Shown: in pieces, positions 1 through 5,935 of the stretch | Layout: every line of letters starts with the position of its first letter | Numbering within the stretch: the stretch's first letter is position 1 | Source of the DNA: Anaerobacillus sp. | GTDB lineage: Bacteria; Bacillota; Bacilli; Bacillales_H; Anaerobacillaceae | Assembly: GCA_007120055.1 (NCBI GenBank) | Contig: SKOL01000588.1 | Coordinates: 1 to 6,452, forward strand | Length of the DNA stretch: 6,452 nt | Direction of reading: 5' to 3' | The notes under the pieces: model-generated | What the model was told of the DNA's origin: nothing | The model's input: only the letters and a program-made list of their open reading frames with translations | Databases searched by the model: none | Made by a program: the position numbers and the translations under genes

Positions 1-53
1 ATTAGGCACGCCGCCAGCGTTCGTCCTGAGCCAGGATCAAACTCTCCATAAAA
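1..53 (-). rRNA. 16S ribosomal RNA, 5' end (partial)
   Basis: Read on the minus strand, this is the start of a bacterial 16S rRNA. It contains the universal AGAGTTTGATCCTGGCTCAG block followed by the conserved GACGAACGCTGGCGGCGTGC segment. The mature 5' end is placed at the TTTATGGAGAG sequence by analogy with Bacillus 16S, so position 53 is approximate by a base or two. Only the first ~53 nucleotides are present; the rest of the gene and the rRNA operon continue beyond the left edge. It is preceded by a Bacillus-type leader and two promoters, so this is the front of an intact rRNA operon and not an isolated fragment. Confidence 0.97.
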
Positions 54-88
54 GTGTTTGATATAGCTCAAAAATTTAATTCATTGAC

Positions 89-105
89 GAGATAAAAAAT
101 ATCTC
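89..105 (-). other. rRNA leader hairpin just upstream of 16S
   Basis: On the minus strand GAGATA-TTTTT-TATCTC forms a perfect 6-bp stem with a 5-base loop, about 36 bases before the mature 16S end. Small local hairpins are common in rRNA leaders and can assist processing or folding. The role here is inferred from position only. Confidence 0.4.
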
Positions 106-124
106 TTTAATTCGCTTGGCTTTT

Positions 125-144
125 GTGTTCAGTTTTCAAAGAAC
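125..144 (-). promoter_or_regulatory. boxA-like element of the rRNA leader
   Basis: The minus strand reads GTTCTTTGAAAACTGAACAC, the leader sequence typical of Bacillus rRNA operons. It resembles the boxA antitermination site (E. coli TGCTCTTTA) bound by NusB/NusE. It lies downstream of both promoters and upstream of 16S, as expected for an rRNA antiterminator. Function is inferred from family knowledge. Confidence 0.6.
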
Positions 145-173
145 TAACCGTCATTGTTTTAGCAACAAAATCA

Positions 174-202
174 ATTATATCACAGTAACCAATTCTGCGC
201 AA
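174..202 (-). promoter_or_regulatory. rRNA operon promoter P2
   Basis: On the minus strand a -35 TTGCGC (202-197) is followed after exactly 17 bases by a perfect -10 TATAAT (179-174). The first G downstream (166) lies seven bases past the -10, a plausible GTP start. This is the promoter nearer to 16S. SigA-type tandem promoters at this position are normal for Bacillus rRNA operons. Confidence 0.85.
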
Positions 203-279
203 CATCTTTTTTGAAAGTTTTTTTAATCTAAAACTTTAAAATAAAGAATGACTACTTTCGCTCATCAGCGACAATTAAT

Positions 280-308
280 ACTATACCAAAATAAATTATT
301 CTACGCAA
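280..308 (-). promoter_or_regulatory. rRNA operon promoter P1 with A/T-tract upstream element
   Basis: On the minus strand -35 TTGCGT (308-303), a 17-base spacer and -10 TATAGT (285-280) form a SigA promoter 106 bases upstream of P2. A G at 272, seven bases past the -10, is the likely start, the same offset as in P2. Immediately upstream (about 310-345) is a run of A and T tracts that fits an UP element contacted by the RNA polymerase alpha subunit. The -35 hexamers of P1 and P2 share the TTGCG core. Confidence 0.82.
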
Positions 309-362
309 GTGTTTTTTAATTTTTTTTAAAATCTTTAAATGATGTTCTCCTTTTTTGCTCGG

Positions 363-393
363 TTTATTAATTTACCATAACTAAATTAATAAA
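363..393. repeat. perfect 12-bp AT-only inverted repeat upstream of rRNA P1
   Basis: TTTATTAATTTA (363-374) and its exact reverse complement TAAATTAATAAA (382-393) flank a 7-base centre. It lies about 55-85 bases upstream of the P1 -35. It could be a protein-binding site or a cruciform-prone spacer; being purely A/T, part of the match may be compositional. No function is claimed. Confidence 0.45.
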
Positions 394-490
394 ACAACCC
401 TTATCATTTAACCTGAATAGTTCTTCTTTATATATAATAGAAGAAAACCACCGTAAAACTTTTAATTTACTATAAAACGATACACTTAGT

Positions 491-519
491 AAAAAGCAAC
501 TATATAGGCTGCTGCTTTT
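491..519 (-). terminator. possible intrinsic terminator upstream of the rRNA promoters
   Basis: Minus strand: AAAAGCAGC (519-511), a 10-base loop, then GTTGCTTTTT (500-491). The stem is nine pairs with one G-U, ending in a five-T run partly inside the stem. It could stop read-through from the phosphotransferase operon into the rRNA operon. The T tract is short, so this is tentative. Confidence 0.4.
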
Positions 520-886
520 CTTACTGGTCATAACTCAACAAAAGCGCCTCTTTTTTTCAAAACTATTATATTAAAAGGTTGCTGTTACATAGTTGTTATT
601 CCACTAACCCTCACCGCTAGTTAAGACTATTTCACAAATAGTATCTGTTTTTATGACTCTTTTGTAGATCACTGTTCGAGCATGACTGACGTTCTCTCGT
701 TACCTTTTTTCTAGATTCCATTAGTTTTTGGGCATGCAAGGTCTCCTCGCATTACCTATATATCATGTCAATTCCGGTTACGTACATGCGTGATAATATA
801 GTTGTTTTATTCACTAACTTCCATTTAAAGAAAGGATAATCTGTTCAATACTTTTAAGTTCACCTTTTCCCAAACTCTATATTTCT

Positions 887-1069
887 CTATTCAACTTCTA
901 AATATAAAATTTTATAGATTGAATCTTCAACGATTAGGGGCAATTGTTGAAGATTCATTGGTATAAAAATAGATATCTCTGTTGCCAATTTGTGTTCAAC
1001 TATCGCCACCCGATTGTTTAAATCAATGTAATTAAAAGATGTGCTGGTTATTAAAGGATCAGTTCCTAA
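887..1069 (-). other. 60-codon open stretch after the phosphotransferase gene (possible gene remnant)
   Basis: Reading on from just inside the 3' end of the phosphotransferase gene, in a different frame, 60 codons stay open from the stop at 1072-1070 to the TAG at 889-887. The translation looks protein-like, with segments such as NRVAIVEHKLATEISIF and LPLIVEDSIYKILYLEVE. It has no early ATG and no clear ribosome binding site; the internal starts are GTG, TTG and a late ATG. I do not recognise the family. It may be a decayed C-terminus, a fragment of a former neighbour, or a chance open frame in AT-rich DNA. The 920-957 inverted repeat lies inside it. Confidence 0.2.
920..957. repeat. perfect 12-bp inverted repeat / strong hairpin downstream of phosphotransferase
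   Basis: TGAATCTTCAAC (920-931) and GTTGAAGATTCA (946-957) pair perfectly. Three further A-T pairs and one G-U can close the centre down to a 6-base loop (AGGGGC on the plus strand). It lies about 100 bases past the phosphotransferase stop codon. Neither strand has a real T run after it, so it is not a standard terminator. It could be an mRNA 3' stabiliser, a weak terminator or a binding site. Confidence 0.55.
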
Positions 1070-3608
1070 TTACTTTACCTGCAGATCCATCTACAATGAT
1101 TAATTCCCCATCCTTGAGTAATGATGTTCCAACTTTTGTTCCTAGCACTGCAGGAATTTCATACTCTCTTGCTACAATAGCTGCATGCGATAACGGGCTA
1201 CCTGTATCTGCTACCACTGCTGCCGCTATTCCAAATAATGGAGTCCATGCTGGGTCCGTATATTGACAAACTAATATTTCCCCTTGCTTTAATTTCTTAA
1301 AGTCTTCTACGCTCGTAATAATTCTGACAGGTCCTTCTGCAATACCATTGCTGCCTGATATACCGGTAATTACGTTATCATTGTCGTCCGGTTTCCTTGA
1401 TAATTGTGTAACACTTTGCTTCCAAGTTTGCTGATTTTTTCCCATATTTTCTTTCCGTTTTCTTATCAGCTTGCGAACCCAGTCTTTATCTCCCTTTTCT
1501 AACGAAATAACCGGTAATTCTTCCCTTTGGAGATAAATGGTATCCATTGGCTTCTCTATGACACTAGCATTTTTAAGCCTTATTCCTAATTCATTAATCA
1601 ACCTTCGACCATAATGGAACAATACTTCAATAAAAAATACAGATTCTTCCCGAAAAATATAGTTTTTTCTTAGTTTCTTATAGTTAAATATAAATAATTT
1701 TTTCATAGGCCCTTTTAATTTCTTTTCAAATTCGGAAAGCCATAATTGGTGCTTTTCGTTACGGTCCTGCTCCTTCCTTTTTCGTTCGAAAAGTTGTGGA
1801 TCATTTAAAACGGCCTTGAAAATATCCAAAAAATACATTTGGTCATCGATCCAGGATTTACTGATAAAAGGCTGATACATTTTTTCTGTACGAAATCCAT
1901 ATTGGCTTAGAAATGTTTCTATTGCATTCCATACTCGTTCCCCACCTGATATAGACAATAAACCAGTTTTAAAAACGGTCTTTTCTTCATAAGTACCTCC
2001 AAGAATAAATGATTTAACCTCAGAATTTTGAGAAGCCTGAATTGCCAGTTCAAGTAGTTTTTTATCAATGACTGACGTTTTATAATTGAGGTTCGTAGTG
2101 ATGATATCACTAATAACAGGTCTTTCTTTTTTAGTCGAATGCATTTTTACAATAGTAGATATGATTAAAAAAGGTAGGATTGTAGTGTCCACAATAAACT
2201 TAAAACGTAAATTATAAACTTTTTTAGCTAAATGAAATAAATCATCAATTTCCGCAATCAGTCTTTGATCAGATAATTTATTTACCTTTAAACTACTCAT
2301 TTTTTCTTTAAATGAGTTAAATTCTTGTTCGATTTCTTCCCACTCTTTATCATAGCCTCGAGAAGCTTTTACTAGTTTAGGAAGCAGGAATAGCAGTTTC
2401 CATTTGAATCCGGTCTTAGGTGGATGTAGCCTTACCTTCCCTTCTTTATCCATGCTAATAATGTCCACAGCTCTCGAAATTTTGATCCCTAATTCCTCCC
2501 CCCGATCCAATAACGCTTGATAACTCGTTGTTACTACTGAGTAATCTAATGGAGTTGGCGCCTCAGGATAGTGTTCTAAGAGATCGTCTAATATTTTGAT
2601 TTGAGTATTATTTATTTTCCCAAATTGTACCTGTTCACTGTTACCTAATGTGGTGATTGGGCGGGACTGTAGTAAATACAAATCCCCACCATCAAACGCC
2701 CATTCTATATCTTGAGGAAAGTTGTAGTGGTTTTCAACTTTGATAGCTAAAGAGCTGAGTTGTTGAAGTTGTTGATCTGTAAGGGAGTATTCTTGTTGCC
2801 TATCAATAGATACATCTAATAAAGCTGTTCGGTCATTTGTTCCGATAACGAGCTCTTTTTCTTTCGTCCCTAACTCTTTACTACTTATAGCCTTTCTTTT
2901 TTTATCAAAAATAAAGGCATCAGGGGTGACCTGACCTGATACAACTAGTTCCCCTAACCCAAATGATGAGGTAACATATATTTCATTACTTTTTCCAGAC
3001 AATGGATTAACAGTGAACATAATTCCAGAAACCGTAGCATCGACCATTTCCTGTACGACAACAGAAATGAATACTTGATTATGGTCATATTCTTTTTTAT
3101 TTCTGTATGCCATAGCTCTAGCAGACCAAAGGGAAGCCCAACATTCTTTAATATAGTGTAAGAGTTCCTTTTCACCTTTCACATACAAAAACGTTTCTTG
3201 CTGACCGGCAAAACTAGCCACTGGTAAGTCTTCTGCTGTGGCAGAAGAACGCACCGCAACATACCCCTTTTCTTTCCTTACGTTTTCCAATTGAAAGTAT
3301 GCCTTCAGAATTTCTTCCTCGATTTCTGAAGATATACTCTGTTCTATGATTAAGTTTCTTATCTTAGCTGATTGTTGCTCTATATCAGTTGGATCCTCCC
3401 ACTGAATTCGATCCAAAATTTGATCAATTTGACCTTGCAATTTATTCTGAAAAATAAAGTATTTATAGGCATCCACACTTACACAAAAACCATTTGGTAC
3501 AGAAAATTGATTGGACAGAAGTTCTCCAAGATTGGCACCTTTCCCCCCAACTAGCTGAATACTACGTCTGTCTACTTCTTTTAGCTTCAAAATAAATTGA
3601 TTGGACAC
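1059..3608 (-). CDS. ATP-grasp/His-domain phosphotransferase (rifampin phosphotransferase-like, YvkC-like)
   Basis: An 849-residue cytoplasmic enzyme of the PEP synthase/PPDK superfamily. Residues ~15-320 form the ATP-grasp domain, with GGKGANLGEL (21-30), VRSSATAEDLP (119-129), FAGQQETFL (133-141), SGIMFTVNP (194-202), SSFGLGE (214-220) and PQDIEWAF...LLQSRPITT (298-320). Residues ~325-745 are a divergent, largely helical central domain. Residues ~749-849 are the swivelling domain with the phosphohistidine motif SHAAIVAREYEIPAVLG (catalytic His808). There is no C-terminal TIM barrel, so it is not a PEP synthase. The layout matches rifampin phosphotransferase (ATP + substrate + water to AMP + phosphate + phospho-substrate) and B. 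subtilis YvkC, and the length is normal for these. Start is GTG, with GAGGAG eight bases upstream. It follows a TetR gene after 101 bases, probably in one operon. The central domain sets the substrate, which is unknown; rifamycin is only one candidate. Confidence 0.9.
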   Translation of the reverse strand: MSNQFILKLKEVDRRSIQLVGGKGANLGELLSNQFSVPNGFCVSVDAYKYFIFQNKLQGQIDQILDRIQWEDPTDIEQQSAKIRNLIIEQSISSEIEEEILKAYFQLENVRKEKGYVAVRSSATAEDLPVASFAGQQETFLYVKGEKELLHYIKECWASLWSARAMAYRNKKEYDHNQVFISVVVQEMVDATVSGIMFTVNPLSGKSNEIYVTSSFGLGELVVSGQVTPDAFIFDKKRKAISSKELGTKEKELVIGTNDRTALLDVSIDRQQEYSLTDQQLQQLSSLAIKVENHYNFPQDIEWAFDGGDLYLLQSRPITTLGNSEQVQFGKINNTQIKILDDLLEHYPEAPTPLDYSVVTTSYQALLDRGEELGIKISRAVDIISMDKEGKVRLHPPKTGFKWKLLFLLPKLVKASRGYDKEWEEIEQEFNSFKEKMSSLKVNKLSDQRLIAEIDDLFHLAKKVYNLRFKFIVDTTILPFLIISTIVKMHSTKKERPVISDIITTNLNYKTSVIDKKLLELAIQASQNSEVKSFILGGTYEEKTVFKTGLLSISGGERVWNAIETFLSQYGFRTEKMYQPFISKSWIDDQMYFLDIFKAVLNDPQLFERKRKEQDRNEKHQLWLSEFEKKLKGPMKKLFIFNYKKLRKNYIFREESVFFIEVLFHYGRRLINELGIRLKNASVIEKPMDTIYLQREELPVISLEKGDKDWVRKLIRKRKENMGKNQQTWKQSVTQLSRKPDDNDNVITGISGSNGIAEGPVRIITSVEDFKKLKQGEILVCQYTDPAWTPLFGIAAAVVADTGSPLSHAAIVAREYEIPAVLGTKVGTSLLKDGELIIVDGSAGKVIRN

Positions 3609-3653
3609 AGCCTTCTCTCCTCTATATGAAATTTTTTCTAAAACGAAATCGCA

Positions 3654-3670
3654 TGTACAGTCCTGTTACA
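3654..3670. promoter_or_regulatory. imperfect dyad in the TetR-phosphotransferase gap
   Basis: TGTACAG-TC-CTGTTACA is an inverted repeat with one extra T in the right arm, about 45 bases before the phosphotransferase GTG. It could be a second regulator site or a leader hairpin. On the minus strand it follows a GGAGGGTATTTTTTT tract with only a weak stem before it. Support is modest. Confidence 0.25.
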
Positions 3671-3709
3671 AAAAAATACCCTCCAAGTAAAAAGGATAGA
3701 TTTCACTTT

Positions 3710-4324
3710 CTAGCCACGGTCAATAAGAATGCCATCTAATATTATCGACACTTTGTCCCCGAACTCTTTGATCAAAGAAGTCTGTTGATCTTTTGCAATC
3801 CATTGAAGCATTGTATAAAAATATATTCCTATTAGAATGTCGGCAACATGTATTGGTAGAAAATCCTTTCTAAACTCTTCGTTTTGTTGTCCCTTCGATA
3901 AAATGTTCTCCAAGATATTCCTAAGTTCTAGTTTATTTTTTGTTTCATTGGCAAAATCAGAAGAATAAAGTGTCTTTAATCTTTCATAAGCAATCAGTTT
4001 CGTTACTTCTTTATCCTCCTCACTTGCTATTGCTAATAAATCAAATAGTTTATGAATTTGTTCCTTTGCACAATCAATATGGAATAATTCATTTTCTAAA
4101 TGTTCTCTCATCATTTCAACACGCTGCTCCCCAAGGTAGGTTAAGATTGAATCCTTGGTGGGAAAATGACTAAAAAAAGTACCTTTTGCTACATCCGCTT
4201 TTTCAGTTATTTCTTGAACAGTTGTATTGTCATATCCGTGTTCTAAAAATAAGGCAACTGCATTTTTGAATATAATTTCCTTCGTTCTTTCCTTTTTCCC
4301 TTTCAGTCGTTTTTGACTACTCAA
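3710..4324 (-). CDS. TetR/AcrR-family transcriptional repressor (YvkB-like)
   Basis: A 204-residue DNA-binding repressor. The N-terminal TetR helix-turn-helix spans about residues 10-58 (KERTKEIIFKNAVALFLEHG, then TTVQEITEKADVAKGTFFSHFPTKDSIL), a canonical family signature. The remaining ~145 residues are the helical ligand-binding and dimerisation domain, which is not family-diagnostic. A longer reading from the ATG at 4354 is open, but it would lie only ~9 bases from the predicted transcript start and has no ribosome binding site. The TTG at 4324-4322 has GGAGGG exactly six bases upstream, so I choose TTG. It precedes the phosphotransferase gene by 101 bases in the same direction, as in yvkB-yvkC of B. 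subtilis. It probably represses this operon until a small molecule binds. Confidence 0.9.
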   Translation of the reverse strand: MSSQKRLKGKKERTKEIIFKNAVALFLEHGYDNTTVQEITEKADVAKGTFFSHFPTKDSILTYLGEQRVEMMREHLENELFHIDCAKEQIHKLFDLLAIASEEDKEVTKLIAYERLKTLYSSDFANETKNKLELRNILENILSKGQQNEEFRKDFLPIHVADILIGIYFYTMLQWIAKDQQTSLIKEFGDKVSIILDGILIDRG

Positions 4325-4338
4325 TATCAACCCTCCAC

Positions 4339-4388
4339 AATTGACCACAGTCATTTTTATACTAAGGTCATTTTATCAAATGGCCATT
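4339..4388 (-). promoter_or_regulatory. candidate TetR operator cluster (three AATGRC boxes)
   Basis: On the minus strand AATGRC occurs three times at 16-17-base steps: AATGGCCATT (4388-4379, a perfect 10-bp palindrome), AATGACC (4372-4366) and AATGACTGTGGTCAATT (4355-4339, containing the dyad TGAC-N4-GTCA). The boxes cover the promoter spacer, the -10 region and the 5' leader up to the ribosome binding site. This suits autorepression by the TetR protein encoded just downstream. Binding is inferred. Confidence 0.5.
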
Positions 4389-4398
4389 AAAACTTCAA
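4370..4398 (-). promoter_or_regulatory. promoter of the tetR-phosphotransferase operon
   Basis: On the minus strand -35 TTGAAG (4398-4393), a 17-base spacer and -10 TAAAAT (4375-4370). The predicted start near 4363 leaves a ~39-base leader before the TTG start codon. The perfect palindrome AATGGCCATT sits in the spacer. It lies immediately after the terminator at 4402-4433, which separates the operon from upstream transcription. Confidence 0.55.
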
Positions 4399-4401
4399 TT
4401 T

Positions 4402-4433
4402 AAAAAACGAGACAGCCTAGTCGCTATCTCGTT
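4402..4433 (-). terminator. intrinsic terminator between symporter/RNA region and tetR operon
   Basis: Minus strand: AACGAGATAGC pairs with GCTGTCTCGTT across a 6-base loop (GACTAG), giving an 11-bp stem with one G-U pair, followed by a run of T ending at 4402. The plus strand lacks a matching T run, so it acts mainly on minus-strand transcripts. It is the first strong terminator downstream of the symporter gene. Confidence 0.8.
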
Positions 4434-4482
4434 CAAAAATTTAAAGTACTATATAAGACATTTTTTATAGCATTGACTAAAA

Positions 4483-4608
4483 GCTCACGTCCTGTGAGTA
4501 TCGCTAATACTAGGACATCCTGTCAGTCGGAAGTCCTACCGTTGCAGTCAGTACCTAGACCGCAATGGCAGGACTGAAGCGAGCGAGACGATGCCACCTG
4601 GAGCCAGA
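4483..4608 (+). ncRNA. candidate Bacillaceae-1-type structured RNA
   Basis: A GC-richer, non-coding block with dense secondary structure between AT-rich flanks. Hairpin 1 is CTCAC-GTCCT-GTGAG (4484-4498). Hairpin 2 has a GAC/GTC stem around the loop ATCCT (4514-4524), extended by ACT/AGT (4509-4511 with 4525-4527) past a two-base bulge. Both terminal loops fit RUCCU, the hallmark of the Bacillaceae-1 RNA motif, which is known to lie sometimes near rRNA operons. A larger hairpin follows: AGTCCTACCGTTGC (4532-4545) pairs with GCAATGGCAGGACT (4562-4575) with one A-C mismatch, capped by GTC/GAC. TCGCT (4501-4505) can pair with AGCGA near 4578-4586. The loop sequences set the plus orientation. No strong plus-strand promoter or terminator is visible, so the ends are approximate. 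The function of the family is unknown. A repeated or mobile element is an alternative. Confidence 0.6.
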
Positions 4609-4669
4609 CAACTCTCAAAATAAAAAATTATATACTTTCTTATCTTTCATAAGTTAAGTGACCGGCACA

Positions 4670-5596
4670 TTATCCAACGCGATCTGACTTCACCGTTCCT
4701 TCGTCTTTCCAACATTCTACATTATCAAGTCCTTCGATGTTACTAGCATAGAACACTGGAGCTTTTCCTTCTTTTTTCTGTCTCAAGTAATCCTTTAATA
4801 CAGCAATAGCAATTTTACCAATGAGCGCTAGCGCGATTAAGTTGACAATCGCCATTAAGCCCATAAATAAATCAGCCATATTCCAAACTAAACTTAAACT
4901 TGAAACGGATCCGAACATCACCATAGCTAATACAGCAATACGGAAAACAAAGAGAACCGCTTTATTTTCTTTAATGAGAGATACTTTAGCAATACGTTTA
5001 ACACCACCAAAAATAATTAAGCCAACGAGGACCGTTAACACTAATCCGATGGCAAAACGATTGATCCCAAACGCTTCATCAAAAGCTGCTGCAACTGTAT
5101 GAGCTTGTACAGAATTAAAGGCTAATCCAAAACAGAATGTAATTAAGATGGCAAATAAAACCCCCATCCACCTTTTACCTAGTGCCATTTGCATATAATA
5201 TGCCGGGCCACCTTTAAAGCCACCTTTATTTTTCACTTTATATACTTGCGATAACGTACTTTCAATAAAGCTAAGTGCAGCTCCGAATAACGCTACCACC
5301 CACATCCAAAAAATTGCCCCAGGTCCCCCTAAGGTAATCGCGATGGCTACCCCAGCTAAGTTACCAGTACCAATTCTTGATGCGGCACTAATACAAAATG
5401 CACCAAATGATGAAACTCGTTGCTTGTTACTACTCGTTAAAGGGCTTTCTTTGAGTAATCTAAATATCTCTGTCAGATTTGTAATCTGAACAAATCTCGT
5501 CCTAATTGTAAAATAAATTCCTAAACCGACAAGCAACCCAATTAAAACATAAGGCCAAAGAATGGTATTTCCCCAATTAATCATACTCTCTACCAT
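4670..5596 (-). pseudogene. sodium:alanine/glutamine symporter (AGCS family) with large internal in-frame deletion
   Basis: A 308-codon open frame of the AGCS (AlsT/GlnT-type) Na+-coupled amino acid importers, an integral membrane protein. The N-terminal half is well conserved: TM1 at ~12-31, SAASRIGTGNLAGVAIA (70-86), GGPGAIFWMWV (90-100), GFKGGPAYYM (126-135), FGGVKRIAKV (196-205). The usual C-terminus follows at once: KENKAVLFVFRIAVLAMVMF from residue 209, then SLVWNMADLFMGLMAIVNLI, ending near NVECW. Family members have ~450-490 residues, with several membrane segments and the conserved GL(F/Y)SNEAGxGxxP motif between these blocks; here ~150-165 residues are missing at about residues 205-208 (near 4973-4984). 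Start is ATG at 5596 with AGAGGTGA four bases upstream; the longer TTG-initiated frame begins in the promoter. Probably inactive as a transporter. An assembly or clonal deletion is an alternative. Confidence 0.8.
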
Positions 5597-5633
5597 AAGT
5601 TCACCTCTAAAAATTTTTTCTTTATAAAATCTA

Positions 5634-5662
5634 TCTATATGTCGGCAGAATGAGACATTCAA
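5634..5662 (-). promoter_or_regulatory. candidate promoter of the symporter gene
   Basis: On the minus strand -35 TTGAAT (5662-5657), a 17-base spacer and -10 TATAGA (5639-5634) lie 38-66 bases upstream of the ATG at 5596. Each hexamer matches four of six consensus bases. Confidence 0.4.
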
Positions 5663-5677
5663 CCGTTATCAAAAAAT

Positions 5678-5696
5678 AATTTTTCTCACAAAAATT
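5678..5696. promoter_or_regulatory. 7-bp inverted repeat upstream of the symporter promoter
   Basis: AATTTTT-CTCAC-AAAAATT is a perfect 7-bp dyad about 15 bases upstream of the candidate -35. It could be an operator or an A/T-rich upstream element. It does not fit the CodY or GlnR consensus. Being A/T only, it may be compositional. Confidence 0.3.
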
Positions 5697-5935
5697 TAAT
5701 TTCCAACGAATATCATTAAACTATGCAAAACCCAAGAAACAGCTACATTGCAAGTGTTTTGTATAGAAAATATTAATTATTATCGAATTATATAATAACT
5801 AACTTTATATTGTACTATAATTTTCATCCAGTTTCTTCTACTTATAAAATTAATTAGTTAAGTTAACCCATGATAGGAAAAAAGTATGCTACTTGGTTGA
5901 GGATCATGGAACATCTGAATTTATTCATTAAAAAT
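5697..5935. other. AT-rich upstream region of the symporter, no gene seen
   Basis: Together with 5597-5696 this makes about 340 bases without a gene. I looked for a T-box (AGGGTGGTACCGCG core) or other leader riboswitch for amino acid transport and saw none. Several TATA-like stretches are present (for example ATAGTACAATATAAAG on the minus strand), but no second promoter stands out. Confidence 0.5.

Larger units (their letters stand above)
394..1058. other. 665-bp intergenic region between rRNA promoters and phosphotransferase gene
   Basis: This AT-rich stretch holds no gene I can identify. It contains the terminator-like hairpin at 491-519, a 7-bp hairpin with a 3-base loop (ACTATTT/AAATAGT, 626-642), the palindrome TATAAAATTTTATA at 903-916, a 12-bp inverted repeat at 920-957 and an open minus-strand stretch at 887-1069. 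A 29-codon minus-strand ORF (632-721, starting MESRKKVTRERQ) lacks a well-spaced ribosome binding site: a GAGGAG lies about 20 bases from its ATG. I do not call it a gene. Confidence 0.5.

Noticed and set aside
540..562. Second terminator (GCGCCTC followed by a T run)
   Set aside because: The T run is real, but no stable stem precedes it on the plus strand.
1039..1266. 75-codon plus-strand ORF
   Set aside because: It lies antisense to the conserved C-terminal His domain of the phosphotransferase; no ribosome binding site and no recognisable family.
1059..3608. Calling the enzyme PEP synthase
   Set aside because: The catalytic His domain is C-terminal and the PEP/pyruvate-binding TIM barrel is absent, which does not match PpsA or PPDK.
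3940..4173. 77-codon plus-strand ORF
   Set aside because: Antisense to the TetR gene; the translation has no family features.
4402..4618. CRISPR array or tandem repeats in the GC-rich block
   Set aside because: The repeated GTCCT/ATCCT elements are hairpin loops; there are no regular repeat-spacer units.
4821..5102. 93-codon plus-strand ORF
   Set aside because: It is the antisense shadow of the symporter's conserved membrane segments.
5597..5935. Possible riboswitch or T-box before the symporter
   Set aside because: No T-box core, glutamine or glycine aptamer-like pattern was seen, and the best promoter is too close to the start codon to leave room for one.
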